Shown here piece after piece: positions 49,260 through 63,431 of a stretch of DNA of 64,000 nt (position 1 is its first letter; every line of letters starts with the position of its first letter). The position numbers were made by a program, and so were the translations under genes. The notes beneath the pieces were generated by a model that saw nothing but the letters and a program-made list of their open reading frames with translations, ran no database searches and had not been told where the DNA came from. The stretch is from Marinobacter salexigens (GTDB lineage Bacteria > Pseudomonadota > Gammaproteobacteria > Pseudomonadales > Oleiphilaceae): assembly GCF_002806945.1 (NCBI RefSeq), contig NZ_NIHC01000006.1, positions 248,001 through 312,000 on the forward strand, in the 5' to 3' direction.

Positions 49260-50273
49260 CTATTTAAATAACAGGTTTCCTGTGAGCCCTTCTTTTTCCA
49301 GGATTTCACGCAGGCGTCGCAACGCCTCTACCTGGATCTGGCGAACCCGCTCACGGGTCAGGCCAATCTCCTGCCCAACCTCTTCGAGGGTACTAACCGG
49401 ATAGCCGCGAAGTCCAAACCGTCGGGACAAAACTTCCTGCTGTTTTTCACTGAGCTGATCTATCCATTTTCCAATACAGGCGCTCATATTGTTCTCCTGC
49501 AACACATCAGCAGGATCTGCCGCGCCTTCATCTGCCACTGTATCAAGCAGCGATTTCTCGCCGCCGGGGCCAATGGGCGTATCCATGGACGCAACACGCT
49601 CATTCAGCCCAAGCATTCGTTTTACATCATTGACCGGTTTGCCGACCAACTGTGCAATTTCTTCAGCCGAAGGTTCATGATCGAGCTTTTGAGTCAGTTC
49701 ACGAGCCGCCCGAAGGTATAAATTAAGCTCTTTAACTACGTGAATTGGAAGCCGAATGGTACGGGTCTGGTTCATAATAGCCCGCTCTATTGTCTGGCGG
49801 ATCCACCATGTCGCATAGGTAGAAAAGCGAAAGCCACGCTCCGGGTCGAACTTCTCAACAGCACGGATCAGGCCCAGATTCCCTTCCTCGATCAAATCCA
49901 GAAGGGTAAGCCCGCGATTCACATAGCGTCGTGCTATCTTCACGACTAGCCGAAGGTTACTTTCAATCATCCGCTTGCGGCCTGACTCCTCACCCTTGCG
50001 CGCAAGGCGTGCAAAATAGACCTCTTCTTCCGGCGTCAGGAGTGGAGAAAAACCAATTTCGTTAAGGTATAGCTGTGTAGGATCCAACTGCTTGGACGCA
50101 CTGCTATAATAGCGCCCCTTGGTAGAAAACTTTCCCTCGACTTCAGTAGCTTCTGGAGCAGCCTTGTCGGATTTTTCTTCTGCGAGGAGTTGCTCCTCAG
50201 AGTCTTCAACGTTTGTAGAGCCATCAACATCTGCTATGCGATCAACAATCATATCTTCTTGTTCTGCTGACAT
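49260..50273 (-). CDS. rpoS: RNA polymerase sigma factor RpoS
   Basis: A 337-residue stationary-phase and stress sigma factor. Region 1.2 reads [22 protein letters not shown], region 2 [16 protein letters not shown], and region 4 [20 protein letters not shown] with [14 protein letters not shown]. The start is the ATG of MSAEQED. It lies behind nlpD as in enterics and pseudomonads; in those groups a main rpoS promoter lies within nlpD. A terminator follows. Confidence 0.96.
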   Translation of the reverse strand: MSAEQEDMIVDRIADVDGSTNVEDSEEQLLAEEKSDKAAPEATEVEGKFSTKGRYYSSASKQLDPTQLYLNEIGFSPLLTPEEEVYFARLARKGEESGRKRMIESNLRLVVKIARRYVNRGLTLLDLIEEGNLGLIRAVEKFDPERGFRFSTYATWWIRQTIERAIMNQTRTIRLPIHVVKELNLYLRAARELTQKLDHEPSAEEIAQLVGKPVNDVKRMLGLNERVASMDTPIGPGGEKSLLDTVADEGAADPADVLQENNMSACIGKWIDQLSEKQQEVLSRRFGLRGYPVSTLEEVGQEIGLTRERVRQIQVEALRRLREILEKEGLTGNLLFK

Positions 50274-50430
50274 TTCTCTTACCCCGCCTTTCAATAATCC
50301 TGGTTTTTCGCCCGATACTTCTTTTTATTGCGGGCATTGGATACTTCGCTTTTTATTCAGGACTTCTTCAATGGCCTGCACTAGCGCTTCGGCCACCCTT
50401 TCTTCTTATTTTTCAGCACCGAGCTCATCA

Positions 50431-51336
50431 TTAACGAGGCGGCAAATAGTGCGTTGGATCAACCGGATTTCCATTTTTTCGAATCTCAAAATGTAACTTC
50501 GGCTTCTCCGTCCCACTATTGCCAAGCTCTGCTATGACCTGCCCGGCTTTTACGCCTTCTCCTTCTCTGACCAGAATCTTTCGGTTATGAGCGTAGGCGC
50601 TCAGATAACGTTCAGTATGATTCACAATAATCAGGTTACCGTAACCGAGCAACCCATTGCCTGCGTAGACTACATTTCCGTCTGCAGCTGCTCTTACAGC
50701 ATCCCCGGGTTTTCCGGCAATATCAACGCCTTTATTGACTTTTCCGGATGCTGAATAGCCTGCAATTACAGTGCCAGAATGCGGCCATCGCCATGAGACA
50801 CTTGCTACCGTTTGGGTACGCGAAGCCAAAGGCGCAGAGGTATCAGGTTTACGTGTAACAGCAGGCCTCTTGGTATTTGCAGGAGATGGCGCCGGAGGCT
50901 TTACACGTGGCGCTCGGGCAGCTGTGTTCGCAGCCGGCGTGGATTTTTGCGTTGGTGCACGCGCTTTGCCGCCTGCCTGAACCGTTCCGCGAACATCCAA
51001 GCGAAGCACCTGCCCCGCACGAATAGTCCATGGAGGACCCATTCCATTAGCACTGCCTAACTCCCGGTAATCGCGACCATAAGACCAGGCAATGCCGTAC
51101 AGGGTCTCGCCTGGACGCACAACGTGACGCCCCCAGTACACCGGCGGATTATAAATATCATCCTGATGAAGCGCCTGAGTATTACAACCACTCATGGCAC
51201 CGGAGAGAAAGGTAAATACGAGCAGGAAAAGCCAGGTCTTTCTATTTTCAGAAACCCATAAGGGGAACCGGGCACCCAAGAGGAACCGCGGGGAAGCCGA
51301 CTGCGCGGCTAAAGCTGACCCACGAAATAATCTCAC
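50431..51336 (-). CDS. nlpD: Murein hydrolase activator NlpD
   Basis: A 301-residue lipoprotein that activates amidases during cell separation. A lipobox-like LSGAMSGC lies near residue 50, after a hydrophobic stretch. A LysM domain follows (HVVRPGETLYGIAWSYGRDYRELG), then a Pro/Ala-rich linker and a degenerate LytM/M23 domain ending KLHFEIRKNGNPVDPTHYLPPR. The first codon is GTG and gives an unusually long leader, so the true start may be further in. It lies upstream of rpoS with a gap of about 160 bases. Confidence 0.9.
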   Translation of the reverse strand: MRLFRGSALAAQSASPRFLLGARFPLWVSENRKTWLFLLVFTFLSGAMSGCNTQALHQDDIYNPPVYWGRHVVRPGETLYGIAWSYGRDYRELGSANGMGPPWTIRAGQVLRLDVRGTVQAGGKARAPTQKSTPAANTAARAPRVKPPAPSPANTKRPAVTRKPDTSAPLASRTQTVASVSWRWPHSGTVIAGYSASGKVNKGVDIAGKPGDAVRAAADGNVVYAGNGLLGYGNLIIVNHTERYLSAYAHNRKILVREGEGVKAGQVIAELGNSGTEKPKLHFEIRKNGNPVDPTHYLPPR

Positions 51337-51426
51337 AAGAATAGCACCGGCCCGGTTATGAGCAATCAGTAAAGGCTCTCATTTTGACCAAAGGAGATCC
51401 TGAAGTTTCAAAAGTAACTCGCTAAT

Positions 51427-51454
51427 TTATTACACATTTTAAAATAAAATCCAA
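51427..51454 (-). promoter_or_regulatory. Possible nlpD promoter flanked by an inverted repeat
   Basis: On the minus strand TTGGAT (51449-51454), a 16-base AT-rich spacer and TAATAA (51427-51432). AGTAACT (51413-51419) and AGTTACT (51454-51460) flank it as an inverted repeat, a possible operator. A second inverted repeat, CCGCCCGT/ACGGGCGG, lies at 51463-51504. Confidence 0.4.
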
Positions 51455-51560
51455 GTTACTCACCGCCCGTTTCTGTTACCCGAGCGACCCTTTGTTACGG
51501 GCGGGAACAGCCGCTTGCCTAAAAAGGTAACACGGCCTTCTGGGCCTTATCGGCGACCTG

Positions 51561-52535
51561 CTACCTCTTTTCGGAGGCTCGCATCCCAAACCACTCAACC
51601 AGCAATACAAGCACAATGCCTGCCACAGCCATAGCTACAGCCATAGGAATCTGCGGGTCTGCCGCGGTGTGATTGGCAAAGGCCCAAGGGCTGATACTAA
51701 CTTCAGTCAGGGGCACTTGCTCTCCTGAGCTGTTGATTCGCCAACTAAGCGCTTCCTTCCATGGCCACACCTTGTTAAGTGCACCAATCATGAAACCGGT
51801 AAGCAATGCCAAAACATGGTCATGGTACTTATGGAAAGCCCAGGTAATAAGCCTTGCAACAGACAAGAGCCCCACCAGGCAGCCGACCATAAACAACAAC
51901 AGCACAGTGACATCCAGGGTTTTAATGGCCCCCAAAACCGGAGCGTACATGCCAATAATAACCAGAATAAAACTTCCGGATATACCGGGCAGGATCATTG
52001 CACATATTGCCACTGCACCGGCCGCAAAAAACGCAACAGCCGAGGGCTCAACCTGGTTTACAGACAGGGTTGTGATCCACCAGGCAACACCGACACCAAA
52101 AACAAGAGGAACAAGCAGGGCCGAACGATAGTGTCTTGCCTGTCGCCCTACATGCCAAACAGACGCAAGAATCAACCCAAAGAAAAAGCTCCAGATCAGG
52201 ATCGGATACTCAGCCAACAGATAGGTGATCCCGGAGGCCAGGGTCAGGATACTAACGAGAATGCCCAGCAGGAGTGTACCGAGAAAAGTGCCATCACAGG
52301 CCTGCCAGAAAGCTTTAAGGTTGCCTCGGAACAGCTCTTTGAACAAAGCCCCCGGGACTGCATTGATGGCCTGCAGCAACCGAAAGTAAATGCCCGTAAT
52401 AAAAGCAATGGTGCCCCCGGAAACGCCAGGAACAATATCCGCCGCGCCCATGGCCATCCCCCTCAAAAACACCGATGCGGGATGTTGTGTGCGGGCCGAG
52501 CTGTCCATCGCGACTTCCTGCTGCTCACTGCTCAA
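51561..52535 (-). CDS. DUF368 membrane protein, probable undecaprenyl phosphate translocase
   Basis: A 324-residue polytopic protein with the DUF368 signature [28 protein letters not shown] near the start and a second copy-like [25 protein letters not shown] in the middle. Members of this family, with DedA proteins, were recently shown to return undecaprenyl phosphate across the inner membrane. That assignment is by family only. The start overlaps the pcm stop by four bases, so surE, pcm and this gene are chained. Confidence 0.85.
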   Translation of the reverse strand: MSSEQQEVAMDSSARTQHPASVFLRGMAMGAADIVPGVSGGTIAFITGIYFRLLQAINAVPGALFKELFRGNLKAFWQACDGTFLGTLLLGILVSILTLASGITYLLAEYPILIWSFFFGLILASVWHVGRQARHYRSALLVPLVFGVGVAWWITTLSVNQVEPSAVAFFAAGAVAICAMILPGISGSFILVIIGMYAPVLGAIKTLDVTVLLLFMVGCLVGLLSVARLITWAFHKYHDHVLALLTGFMIGALNKVWPWKEALSWRINSSGEQVPLTEVSISPWAFANHTAADPQIPMAVAMAVAGIVLVLLVEWFGMRASEKR

Positions 52536-53188
52536 CGGACAACCCCGCCCAGCAGAGGCACAAAGCGAACGGGCTCAAGCTCTGCCCATTCAAACTGGTC
52601 ACCGTTGCGTATGACCTCAACCAGTACCTGGTTCTCTTCACCAACCGGTGCCACCAACACACCTCCGTCAGCCAGCTGATCCAAGAGTTCCGTTGGGACT
52701 TCCATAGGGGCTGCAGTAACAATGATGCCATCAAACGGACCTCTCTCTGGCCAGCCCATGCCTCCGTCTGCATGCTTGAGCATCACATTCCTGATGTTGA
52801 GTTGCCGCAAGCGATCGCGGGCACGGTCTTGCAGCGGCTTAATCCGCTCAACGCTGTATATCTGCTCAAACAGCTGTGACAGCACCGCCGTCTGATAACC
52901 GGACCCAGTCCCCAGCTCCAGCACCCTGGCAGGCTCGTACTTGAGAAGCAGCTCGGTCATTCGGGCCACAATGTATGGCTGTGACAGGGTCTGCCCATAA
53001 CCGATAGGTAAGGCGGTATCTTCGTAAGCCCGGTGGGATAAAGCCTCATCCAGAAAAATATGGCGCGGAACCTGGCCCATTACCTCCAGTACACGATCAG
53101 ATTCAATTCCGGACTCTTTCAGGCGCTGTACAAGACGCAAGCGTGTGCGGCGGGATGTCATCCCTATACCCTGAAGCTCACCACTCAC
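52532..53188 (-). CDS. pcm: Protein-L-isoaspartate O-methyltransferase
   Basis: A 218-residue repair enzyme that methylates isoaspartyl residues with S-adenosylmethionine. The SAM-binding motif is [18 protein letters not shown], and [18 protein letters not shown] is the family signature. It overlaps surE upstream and the DUF368 gene downstream by 4 bases each. The surE-pcm-nlpD-rpoS neighbourhood is conserved. Confidence 0.96.
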   Translation of the reverse strand: MSGELQGIGMTSRRTRLRLVQRLKESGIESDRVLEVMGQVPRHIFLDEALSHRAYEDTALPIGYGQTLSQPYIVARMTELLLKYEPARVLELGTGSGYQTAVLSQLFEQIYSVERIKPLQDRARDRLRQLNIRNVMLKHADGGMGWPERGPFDGIIVTAAPMEVPTELLDQLADGGVLVAPVGEENQVLVEVIRNGDQFEWAELEPVRFVPLLGGVVR

Positions 53189-53955
53189 ACACCATCCCCC
53201 ACGGAAACCTGAAGAGAGTCAACCCAGGTTCTGAGAGACACCAGCGCTTCATGGCGGGTCATATCAATGTGCACCGGCGTAAGGGATACGTAACCTTGGG
53301 CAATCGCATAAAAGTCGGTTCCCGGGCCGGCATCACCACCTTTGCCCGCTGCACCAATCCAGTAACGTTCTTTGCCGCGCGGGCAGGTCATAGGCACGGC
53401 GCCTTCGGCTCGCTCACGATCGCCCAGCCGGGTGACGCGAAAGCCTGCAATTTCGTCCCAGGGCAAATCCGGCACATTCACATTCAGGATAGAGCGTGGC
53501 CCTAAGACAAATGGACGTTCGCTTTCGAGCAGCATACGCACCACTCTGGCAGCTGTTTCGAAATGATTGCGCCCTTCACCCACCAGAGAGACAGCAATGG
53601 CTGGCAGCCCAAGATGGCGGCCTTCTGTTGCAGCAGCCACGGTGCCGGAGTAGATAATATCGTCACCCAGGTTGGCATGGGTATTAATTCCTGAAACCAC
53701 TCGATCGAAGGGCTCATCAAACAGCCCATTGACGGCCAGATGCACGCAATCGGTAGGTGTACCATCAACAGAACGGAATCCATTTGGGTGTTGCTCAACC
53801 GTGAGGGGGCGGTTAAGTGTCAGGGCATTGCTCGCCCCACTGTGATCCCTGTCCGGTGCTACTACCGCAAGGTCACCCAAGCCTTTCAGTCCCTCATGCA
53901 GGGCGACAAGCCCCGGTGAATGAACACCGTCATCGTTTGACAACAGAATGCGCAC
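53185..53955 (-). CDS. surE: 5'/3'-nucleotidase SurE
   Basis: A 256-residue metal-dependent nucleotidase. The N-terminus [16 protein letters not shown] has the metal-binding Asp pair, and [22 protein letters not shown] is the second family motif. It acts on nucleoside monophosphates in stationary phase. Its stop overlaps the pcm start by 4 bases. Confidence 0.96.
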   Translation of the reverse strand: MRILLSNDDGVHSPGLVALHEGLKGLGDLAVVAPDRDHSGASNALTLNRPLTVEQHPNGFRSVDGTPTDCVHLAVNGLFDEPFDRVVSGINTHANLGDDIIYSGTVAAATEGRHLGLPAIAVSLVGEGRNHFETAARVVRMLLESERPFVLGPRSILNVNVPDLPWDEIAGFRVTRLGDRERAEGAVPMTCPRGKERYWIGAAGKGGDAGPGTDFYAIAQGYVSLTPVHIDMTRHEALVSLRTWVDSLQVSVGDGV

Positions 53956-54017
53956 ATTAGTCTCCAGACATTAATAACCAGCCACACAATGACACTCCAA
54001 CGTAGCTAGCCATGTTG

Positions 54018-55100
54018 TTATTTATGTTTGCCGAGGCTCATGTCCTCAAGCTCAAAAATATCACCCAAAACCGTGGTGGCGTACTGGCCGGGCTCAAGGA
54101 AAAATTCCAACTCCAACACATCACTATTCAACCACAACCAATTCAGGCCCTTTGGCATGGAAACCAGGGGGCGGCGCTCAGGCTTCATTCGAGTTGCCCG
54201 AAACAATGAAGCCAGCATCGGAGCCTGATCCACAATGCCACGCTCGCGTTGCGCCACTTCACCGCTGGCACAGGTCCCGCCATCACCCCATAAAGGGCCC
54301 GTCGTAATCTCACCCGGCTCACCTGGCAGCAGCGCACACCAGCTACCGTCCACTACCCGCGACGCAAGCACTTCATTAAATAGCCAAGAGCGGGCAGCCG
54401 AAAAGTACAATACGTTTTTCCGATCATCTCTGCCACCGCCAGACCTACCGCGGCCCCTGCGGCCCCCCTTCCCACCCCGACGGTTCAATGTGGAAGGATC
54501 AATACGAATTGCCTTGTCCAGATTGCCACCGGCAAAGCCAAAACGCTGGGGGCCAAAGTAATTGGGAGCACCTTGTGTTTTCAAGCGCTCAAGCGCACGA
54601 TCAACAAACTCGCGCTCGGCGCTCACCTGCCGTAGCCTGATCAAAAATTGGTTGCCCTGATGATCACCTCTACGCAATTTGCGCGCACTACGACGGGCTG
54701 ACTTAACCGGCCAGCGTTCGGACACCTGCTCAATCAAAGCCATATCGTCATCCATCATACCGGGACGATAAAGGCTGAACCATTGACGGGTAACCGCATG
54801 GCGATCCTTTAGCCCACAAAACCCAACATCAAAAGGCCGACAACCCGCCAGAGCAGCAAGCTCTCCCGAAACAAACTCCGTATTATCCCCGGTTTTCTCG
54901 AGGTACAAGCACAAGTGCTCACCCTCGCCGCTCACACTGAGCGCATCAAGCGACGTTGTTGGAACCGGGAACGCCTCAAGCACCTCACTTACCCGAAAGT
55001 CTTCTGGTGCAGTTTTCAACTGCGCACAACCTACCCGCTCACCCCCGGATACCGGCCAGTCCAGCCGCCAATTACCTGCGCTAATTCCGGCATCACTCAC
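54018..55100 (-). CDS. truD: tRNA pseudouridine(13) synthase TruD with an Arg/Gly insertion
   Basis: A 360-residue synthase that makes pseudouridine 13 in tRNA-Glu. [12 protein letters not shown] has the catalytic Asp, and [12 protein letters not shown] is the family signature. Between that motif and the conserved [17 protein letters not shown] lies a basic insertion (54417-54482, [19 protein letters not shown]) of about 22 residues that I do not recall in E. coli TruD. I chose the GTG at 55100, which overlaps the ispF stop as GTGA; another GTG eight codons up is possible. Confidence 0.9.
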   Translation of the reverse strand: MSDAGISAGNWRLDWPVSGGERVGCAQLKTAPEDFRVSEVLEAFPVPTTSLDALSVSGEGEHLCLYLEKTGDNTEFVSGELAALAGCRPFDVGFCGLKDRHAVTRQWFSLYRPGMMDDDMALIEQVSERWPVKSARRSARKLRRGDHQGNQFLIRLRQVSAEREFVDRALERLKTQGAPNYFGPQRFGFAGGNLDKAIRIDPSTLNRRGGKGGRRGRGRSGGGRDDRKNVLYFSAARSWLFNEVLASRVVDGSWCALLPGEPGEITTGPLWGDGGTCASGEVAQRERGIVDQAPMLASLFRATRMKPERRPLVSMPKGLNWLWLNSDVLELEFFLEPGQYATTVLGDIFELEDMSLGKHK

Positions 55101-55576
55101 AATGTCACCGGCTCGAGCAGACACACCGCTTGGCAGGCAATTCCCTCACCACGCCCGGTGAAACCCAGCTTCTCACTGGTGGTTGCCTTGACGCTTACAC
55201 GACTCGCCGGGATACCCAGGTCCTCCGCAATATTCAGGCGCATGAGTTCAATATGTGGAGCCATTTTAGGGGCCTGTGCAATAATCGTTGTATCAACATT
55301 GAGGACACCAAACCCCTCCTCCGCAACACGGGCCATAACCTGACGCAACAGATCACGACTGTCAGCACCTGCCCACTCGGCACTGGTATCCGGGAAAAAA
55401 TGACCGATATCACCCAGCGCAACCGCGCCCAACAAGGCATCCGCCAAAGCATGCAGCAATACATCACCATCAGAATGGGCTTTCAAACCCTGACTGAAAG
55501 GGATGGACACACCGCCAATAATAACTGCGTCGCCTTCGCCGAAGGCATGTACATCAAAGCCCTGACCAATTCGCAT
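55097..55576 (-). CDS. ispF: 2-C-methyl-D-erythritol 2,4-cyclodiphosphate synthase
   Basis: A 159-residue enzyme, the same length as E. coli IspF, of the MEP isoprenoid pathway. [15 protein letters not shown] has the metal-binding Asp and His, and [21 protein letters not shown] is the second site. CGGAG lies six bases before the ATG. It follows ispD by 26 bases and is coupled to truD. Confidence 0.97.
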   Translation of the reverse strand: MRIGQGFDVHAFGEGDAVIIGGVSIPFSQGLKAHSDGDVLLHALADALLGAVALGDIGHFFPDTSAEWAGADSRDLLRQVMARVAEEGFGVLNVDTTIIAQAPKMAPHIELMRLNIAEDLGIPASRVSVKATTSEKLGFTGRGEGIACQAVCLLEPVTL

Positions 55577-55602
55577 AATCAACTCCGGGAAAATCCAGAC
55601 AT

Positions 55603-56304
55603 TCAGAACCGGCTGAGAATAAAGCCGGCAAGATCCAGGTCAGCGGGCACGGTAATCTTGATATTGTCCGGCCGACCTTCCACTAGAACCGGCATATTAC
55701 CGGAAAACTCCATAGCAGAGGACTCATCCGTAACCGGCTGTTTATCGTTCAGCGCCGTCTCCAATGCCGAAACCAGCATGGAATAACGGAACATTTGAGG
55801 CGTCAACGCCCGCCAAAGCTGGCTGCGATCTACGGTCTCGACAACCTCAGGAACATCGCCTGACGCCGTCTTCTTAAGCGTATCTGCAACCGGCGCCGCC
55901 AGCAGGCCGCCTACCGGATGATCCTCCAGGGTTGAAACCAGGTTCGCCAGATCCTCCGGGTGCACGCAAGGACGCGCCGCATCGTGAACCAGCACCCAGT
56001 CATCCGCAGCCACTTGCTCTTTGAGTGCATGCAGTGCCGAAAGAACAGAATCCGCCCGTTCCGCGCCACCGCTACAGGTCTGAATACGATCATCATCACT
56101 GGCATCTGATTCTGGCCACCAATGATCGGCAGCATTCAACGGAACCATACAACCAGTAAAAAGACCGGAGTCCAGCAGGCGCGACAGCGTGATATCCAGA
56201 ATAAAGCGATTATTAATACGGAGGTACTGCTTGGGGCATTCAGCCCGCATGCGCTGGCCGATACCTGCGGCGGGGACAATCAACCAGAGTTTAGAGTCAC
56301 TCAT
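55603..56304 (-). CDS. ispD: 2-C-methyl-D-erythritol 4-phosphate cytidylyltransferase
   Basis: A 233-residue cytidylyltransferase of the MEP pathway. [21 protein letters not shown] is the CTP-binding N-terminus, and [12 protein letters not shown] carries the conserved Asp. The start is placed at [12 protein letters not shown] longer frame adds 21 residues, but those codons come from the spacer and the left arm of palindromic element E, so the family start is preferred. Its own ribosome site is weak. Confidence 0.93.
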   Translation of the reverse strand: MSDSKLWLIVPAAGIGQRMRAECPKQYLRINNRFILDITLSRLLDSGLFTGCMVPLNAADHWWPESDASDDDRIQTCSGGAERADSVLSALHALKEQVAADDWVLVHDAARPCVHPEDLANLVSTLEDHPVGGLLAAPVADTLKKTASGDVPEVVETVDRSQLWRALTPQMFRYSMLVSALETALNDKQPVTDESSAMEFSGNMPVLVEGRPDNIKITVPADLDLAGFILSRF

Positions 56305-56331
56305 GAACGATTCGCACATAGCTGAGAGAGT

Positions 56332-56431
56332 GGCAGGGGCGTCCTTTTCAGGACTGTCGGTGGCCAAGGATGGCCACCGTCAAGCGCACAGGGAAGTGTT
56401 CATAGCGTGTCCTGAAAAGGACGCCCCTGCC
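56332..56431 (-). repeat. Palindromic element, copy E
   Basis: Perfect 23-bp arms (56332-56354 and 56409-56431) around a 54-nt core in reverse orientation. Its second inner hairpin is the longest of the set: CGGTGGCCA-TCCT-TGGCCACCG on the minus strand, with changes on both sides of the stem relative to the other copies. It lies in the ftsB-ispD gap, 28 bases before the ispD start. Confidence 0.92.
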
Positions 56432-56464
56432 GCTCTGTACTCCAATGTTTCAGACCAAAAGAAA

Positions 56465-56737
56465 TTACTGCTCAACAACAAGAAAAAAGGTCTCATCATC
56501 ACGAATCAACCCAAGGTTCATCCGGGCCCGCTCTTCAACAGCGCCTTGCTCATTACGAAGGTTGCGCACCTCCGCATACAAACGCTCATTGCGAGTAGCC
56601 AATGCAGCATTCTCCTCACGCTGCTCGGCAATCGACCTCTCCAGCGCCCAGACCTGCGCAAAGCTGCCTTCCCCGATCCACAAGCGCACCTGCAGCAGGA
56701 GTATAAGAACAACCATGAAAGCCCAGAGCAACTTCAT
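56465..56737 (-). CDS. ftsB: Cell division protein FtsB
   Basis: A 90-residue bitopic divisome protein. One helix (LLWAFMVVLILLLQVRLWIG) is followed by a leucine-zipper-like coiled coil (VWALERSIAEQREENAALATRNERLYAEV). The conserved GAVEERARMNLGLIRDDETFF follows. It forms the FtsQLB complex. The eno-ftsB-ispD-ispF order is conserved; a terminator separates it from eno. Confidence 0.95.
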   Translation of the reverse strand: MKLLWAFMVVLILLLQVRLWIGEGSFAQVWALERSIAEQREENAALATRNERLYAEVRNLRNEQGAVEERARMNLGLIRDDETFFLVVEQ

Positions 56738-56841
56738 CAATACCGATACCGTTCAGGAGTTAGCTGATCAAAAATCCAACATCAGATGGTGATTATAGAC
56801 CTTAGAGTAGATTAGCAACAAATTCTTCTAACTGATTGGAC

Positions 56842-56885
56842 AAAAAGGCCATCGTGACTGAATTTTCATCCAAAACACGACGGCC
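56842..56885 (-). terminator. Rho-independent terminator of eno
   Basis: On the minus strand GGCCGTCGTG and CACGATGGCC pair (one G-T wobble) around a 19-base loop, followed by TTTTTG. It lies in the 206-base gap between eno and ftsB, so ftsB probably has its own promoter or depends on read-through. Confidence 0.7.
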
Positions 56886-56943
56886 TTAACATTTTGTTAC
56901 CTGCGATTCAGAGAATCAAAGGCCAAAACGGACGCTGATAACC

Positions 56944-58239
<1,296 letters not shown>

Positions 58240-58297
58240 TCAAGGAGTCTCCAGGTTTTCAATTCAAAGGTCATTAACAGAAGTCTGATCAAGAGCG

Positions 58298-58394
58298 AGC
58301 TGGTAGGGCCTTACGAAACTGTGCGAAGCCATGGATGGCGTAGCCAAGCGTACATGGACGTATTCACAGCGTGTTTCGTAAGGCCCTACCAGCT
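58298..58394 (-). repeat. Palindromic element, copy C
   Basis: Perfect 22-bp arms (58298-58319 and 58373-58394), extendable to 27 bp with one mismatch, around a 53-nt core in reverse orientation. The core matches copy B at all but four positions. It lies between kdsA and eno, about 55 bases before the eno start. Confidence 0.93.
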
Positions 58395-58432
58395 TGCTCG
58401 TGCCACCAAGGCTAAAACACGAACACCGCCAT

Positions 58433-60951
<2,519 letters not shown>

Positions 60952-60996
60952 TCATCTCAAGATGGGACGCCAGACTACCAGAAAGCCCTCAACGAC

Positions 60997-62337
60997 TCAA
61001 TCACAATCCCGCTCTACAATCAGCTGCAAGCCTGCCGCAGGGGCCTTTCCGCAGTATTGTTCAGAACACCATAAATCGCCAATGGCAATCAGTTCTTCTT
61101 CATTCCCCACACCCCCGAAAATCAAGGGCAGGCGCGGCCTTTCCCAAGGCGGCACAGCCTGTTCCTGGAGCCATTTTTTTAGTGATTTCGAGGGCCCTCC
61201 GGCACGCAAACGAATGCGTTCCCCACCCTGCCTCGTACATATTCGTATTGGCAGCACATCGCTACCCGAAGTAGATATCCGATCAAGCTGAACAGTCCAC
61301 TCCCCCCACCTTACCGGGCAACCAGGTTCAAGATCGACGGGCCCCGCGGGCAAATCCGGAGCTTCAGACACCAAATACAACTCCCCTTGAAAACGTCGAA
61401 GGCTGTAATTACCTGCCCGCAACTCGGGAGATCGATCCTCGGCAGCCTGAAGCAAGTCATGCAGTATCTGCGACCAGTCAGCAATTGAGGGAGGGCGGTA
61501 GCCAGCATGGCGAATCCACCAGTGCAAAAGGTTTTTTTGCTCTACAAGACTTAGTGTTTCCAACCCTGCGACAGGAAGGCGATGTTTACGCCCTCCCATG
61601 GCTTGCCATTGCAACTCTGCCAGCCGCTTGTTCAGAAAGCTGCTCTCGGAACATGCACTGGCACTGTGCTGCAAGCGCTGATTCAGGCCTGGCCAACGCT
61701 TTTTTAAAGCCGGCAGGATACTAAGGCGAAGAAAGTTCCGATCGTATTTCTGATCTGTGTTGCTAGGGTCATCCACCCAGGAGAGCCCAGCCAGACGGGC
61801 ATAGAGTTCAAGCTCTGTCCGCTCAATACCCAGCAACGGTCGAGCAAGGCGACCAACCCCAAGGGGACGGCTTTCCGGCATTCCAGCAAGGCCAGCCACA
61901 CCACTGCCGCGGAACATCCGGAACAATACGGTTTCGGCCTGATCATCGCCGTGATGGGCCATCAACAGCACGTCACCCGCTTCAAGAAGCGCCTCAAAAG
62001 CACCATAACGTAGCTTGCGCGCAGCTTCTTCAAGACCTTCAGCCCGGCCTGCACCCAGACCGACTGTCACCGCTTCGACCGTAAGAGGCACGTTCAGCCC
62101 GACACACAAATCCCGGCAAAAGGCTTCAGTTTCGCCTGCATTGGCCTGCAACTGGTGATTTATATGCACCGCCCGCACGCCTGAGTGACAGAGTGCGGTA
62201 AGGTGTAAAAGGAGGGTGGAATCAAGGCCGCCGCTGAGGGCGACCCAAAGACGCCGGTAGCCGGTAACAGCCCTCACCGGCGCAAGCAATGCCTCCGGAA
62301 AAGCGTACCCGGCTGCGGGCTTAGCGCCCAGTGTCAT
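60997..62337 (-). CDS. tilS: tRNA(Ile)-lysidine synthetase
   Basis: A 446-residue enzyme that modifies C34 of tRNA-Ile2 to lysidine. The N-type ATP-pyrophosphatase P-loop is [45 protein letters not shown] is typical, and the C-terminal domain carries [23 protein letters not shown]. The start overlaps the accA stop by 17 bases. Confidence 0.95.
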   Translation of the reverse strand: MTLGAKPAAGYAFPEALLAPVRAVTGYRRLWVALSGGLDSTLLLHLTALCHSGVRAVHINHQLQANAGETEAFCRDLCVGLNVPLTVEAVTVGLGAGRAEGLEEAARKLRYGAFEALLEAGDVLLMAHHGDDQAETVLFRMFRGSGVAGLAGMPESRPLGVGRLARPLLGIERTELELYARLAGLSWVDDPSNTDQKYDRNFLRLSILPALKKRWPGLNQRLQHSASACSESSFLNKRLAELQWQAMGGRKHRLPVAGLETLSLVEQKNLLHWWIRHAGYRPPSIADWSQILHDLLQAAEDRSPELRAGNYSLRRFQGELYLVSEAPDLPAGPVDLEPGCPVRWGEWTVQLDRISTSGSDVLPIRICTRQGGERIRLRAGGPSKSLKKWLQEQAVPPWERPRLPLIFGGVGNEEELIAIGDLWCSEQYCGKAPAAGLQLIVERDCD

Positions 62338-63274
62338 AGCGGGTTAACCGCTCATACCGCCGGGAGACTAACTCATCCAAAGGTAGACGGCTTAGCTCTG
62401 CAATCCCGCTTGCAAGGGTTTCGCGCAGGGATTCAGCCATTTCTTCCGGGCTGCGGTGAGCGCCACCCAGAGGCTCAGGGATCACATTGTCCGCCAGCCC
62501 AAGGTCTTTCAAGCGTCCCGCCGTCACACCCATGGCTTCTGCTGCCAGAGAGGCATACTCAGCGCTTTTCCACAGAATCGAAGCGCAGCCTTCCGGAGAT
62601 ATCACCGCATAGGTAGAGTACTGCAACATATTCAGCTGGTCACAAACACCGATGGCCAGTGCGCCGCCGGAGCCACCCTCACCAATCACGGTGGAAATAA
62701 CAGGAGTTTTAAGCCGGGACATGACGGCCAGGTTAAACGCAATGGCTTCGCTCTGGCCACGCTCTTCAGCGCCAATCCCCGGATAGGCACCCGGTGTATC
62801 TATAAACGTAAGAACGGGCATTCTGAAGCGTTCGGCCATTTCCATCAGACGCAAGGCTTTGCGATAACCTTCCGGGCGTGGCATGCCAAAGTTGCGCTTT
62901 ACCTTATCCCGCACTTCCCGCCCCTTCTGGTGACCAATCACCATCACGGGCTTGTCGTTCAGCCGAGCTGTACCTCCCACAATGGCAAGGTCATCTGCAT
63001 AACGGCGATCACCATGAAGCTCATCGAAATCTTCAAAGATCAAATCGATATAGTCCAAGGTATAGGGCCGACGAGGGTGTCGTGCCAAGCGGGCAACGTC
63101 CCAGGGGTGCAGATCAGAGAATATGCTCTCCGTCAGGCTGACGCTTTTCTTTTTCAACCGTGTAATTTCGTCGGAGATATTGATGTCGGTGTCGTTGCCC
63201 ACCATACGAAGCTCTTCAATCTTGGCTTCAAGGTCGGCAATCGGCTGTTCAAAATCCAGATAGTTAGGGTTCAT
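62321..63274 (-). CDS. accA: Acetyl-CoA carboxylase carboxyltransferase subunit alpha
   Basis: A 317-residue subunit that with AccD transfers carboxyl groups from biotin to acetyl-CoA in fatty-acid synthesis. It starts [21 protein letters not shown] and has [41 protein letters not shown] and [13 protein letters not shown]. It lies downstream of dnaE, as in E. coli. Confidence 0.97.
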   Translation of the reverse strand: MNPNYLDFEQPIADLEAKIEELRMVGNDTDINISDEITRLKKKSVSLTESIFSDLHPWDVARLARHPRRPYTLDYIDLIFEDFDELHGDRRYADDLAIVGGTARLNDKPVMVIGHQKGREVRDKVKRNFGMPRPEGYRKALRLMEMAERFRMPVLTFIDTPGAYPGIGAEERGQSEAIAFNLAVMSRLKTPVISTVIGEGGSGGALAIGVCDQLNMLQYSTYAVISPEGCASILWKSAEYASLAAEAMGVTAGRLKDLGLADNVIPEPLGGAHRSPEEMAESLRETLASGIAELSRLPLDELVSRRYERLTRYDTGR

Positions 63275-63431
63275 GATTTTCCGTCAATTTATCGCCAGGC
63301 GGGGTAGCGCGCCGCCTATTCAGAATTTGGTACAAAGATAGCAGTGCCCGGGTCTTGGCTAAAGCGGACATTGGTATGAGCCCGCAACCTGACAGATATT
63401 TAACTTTCCGTGCTGCTCTTTGCTTTACAGA

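Noticed and set aside
55603..56367. A 254-residue ispD starting at 56367
   Set aside because: The extra 21 codons come from the spacer and the left arm of palindromic element E, and the family start is the Met before [13 protein letters not shown].
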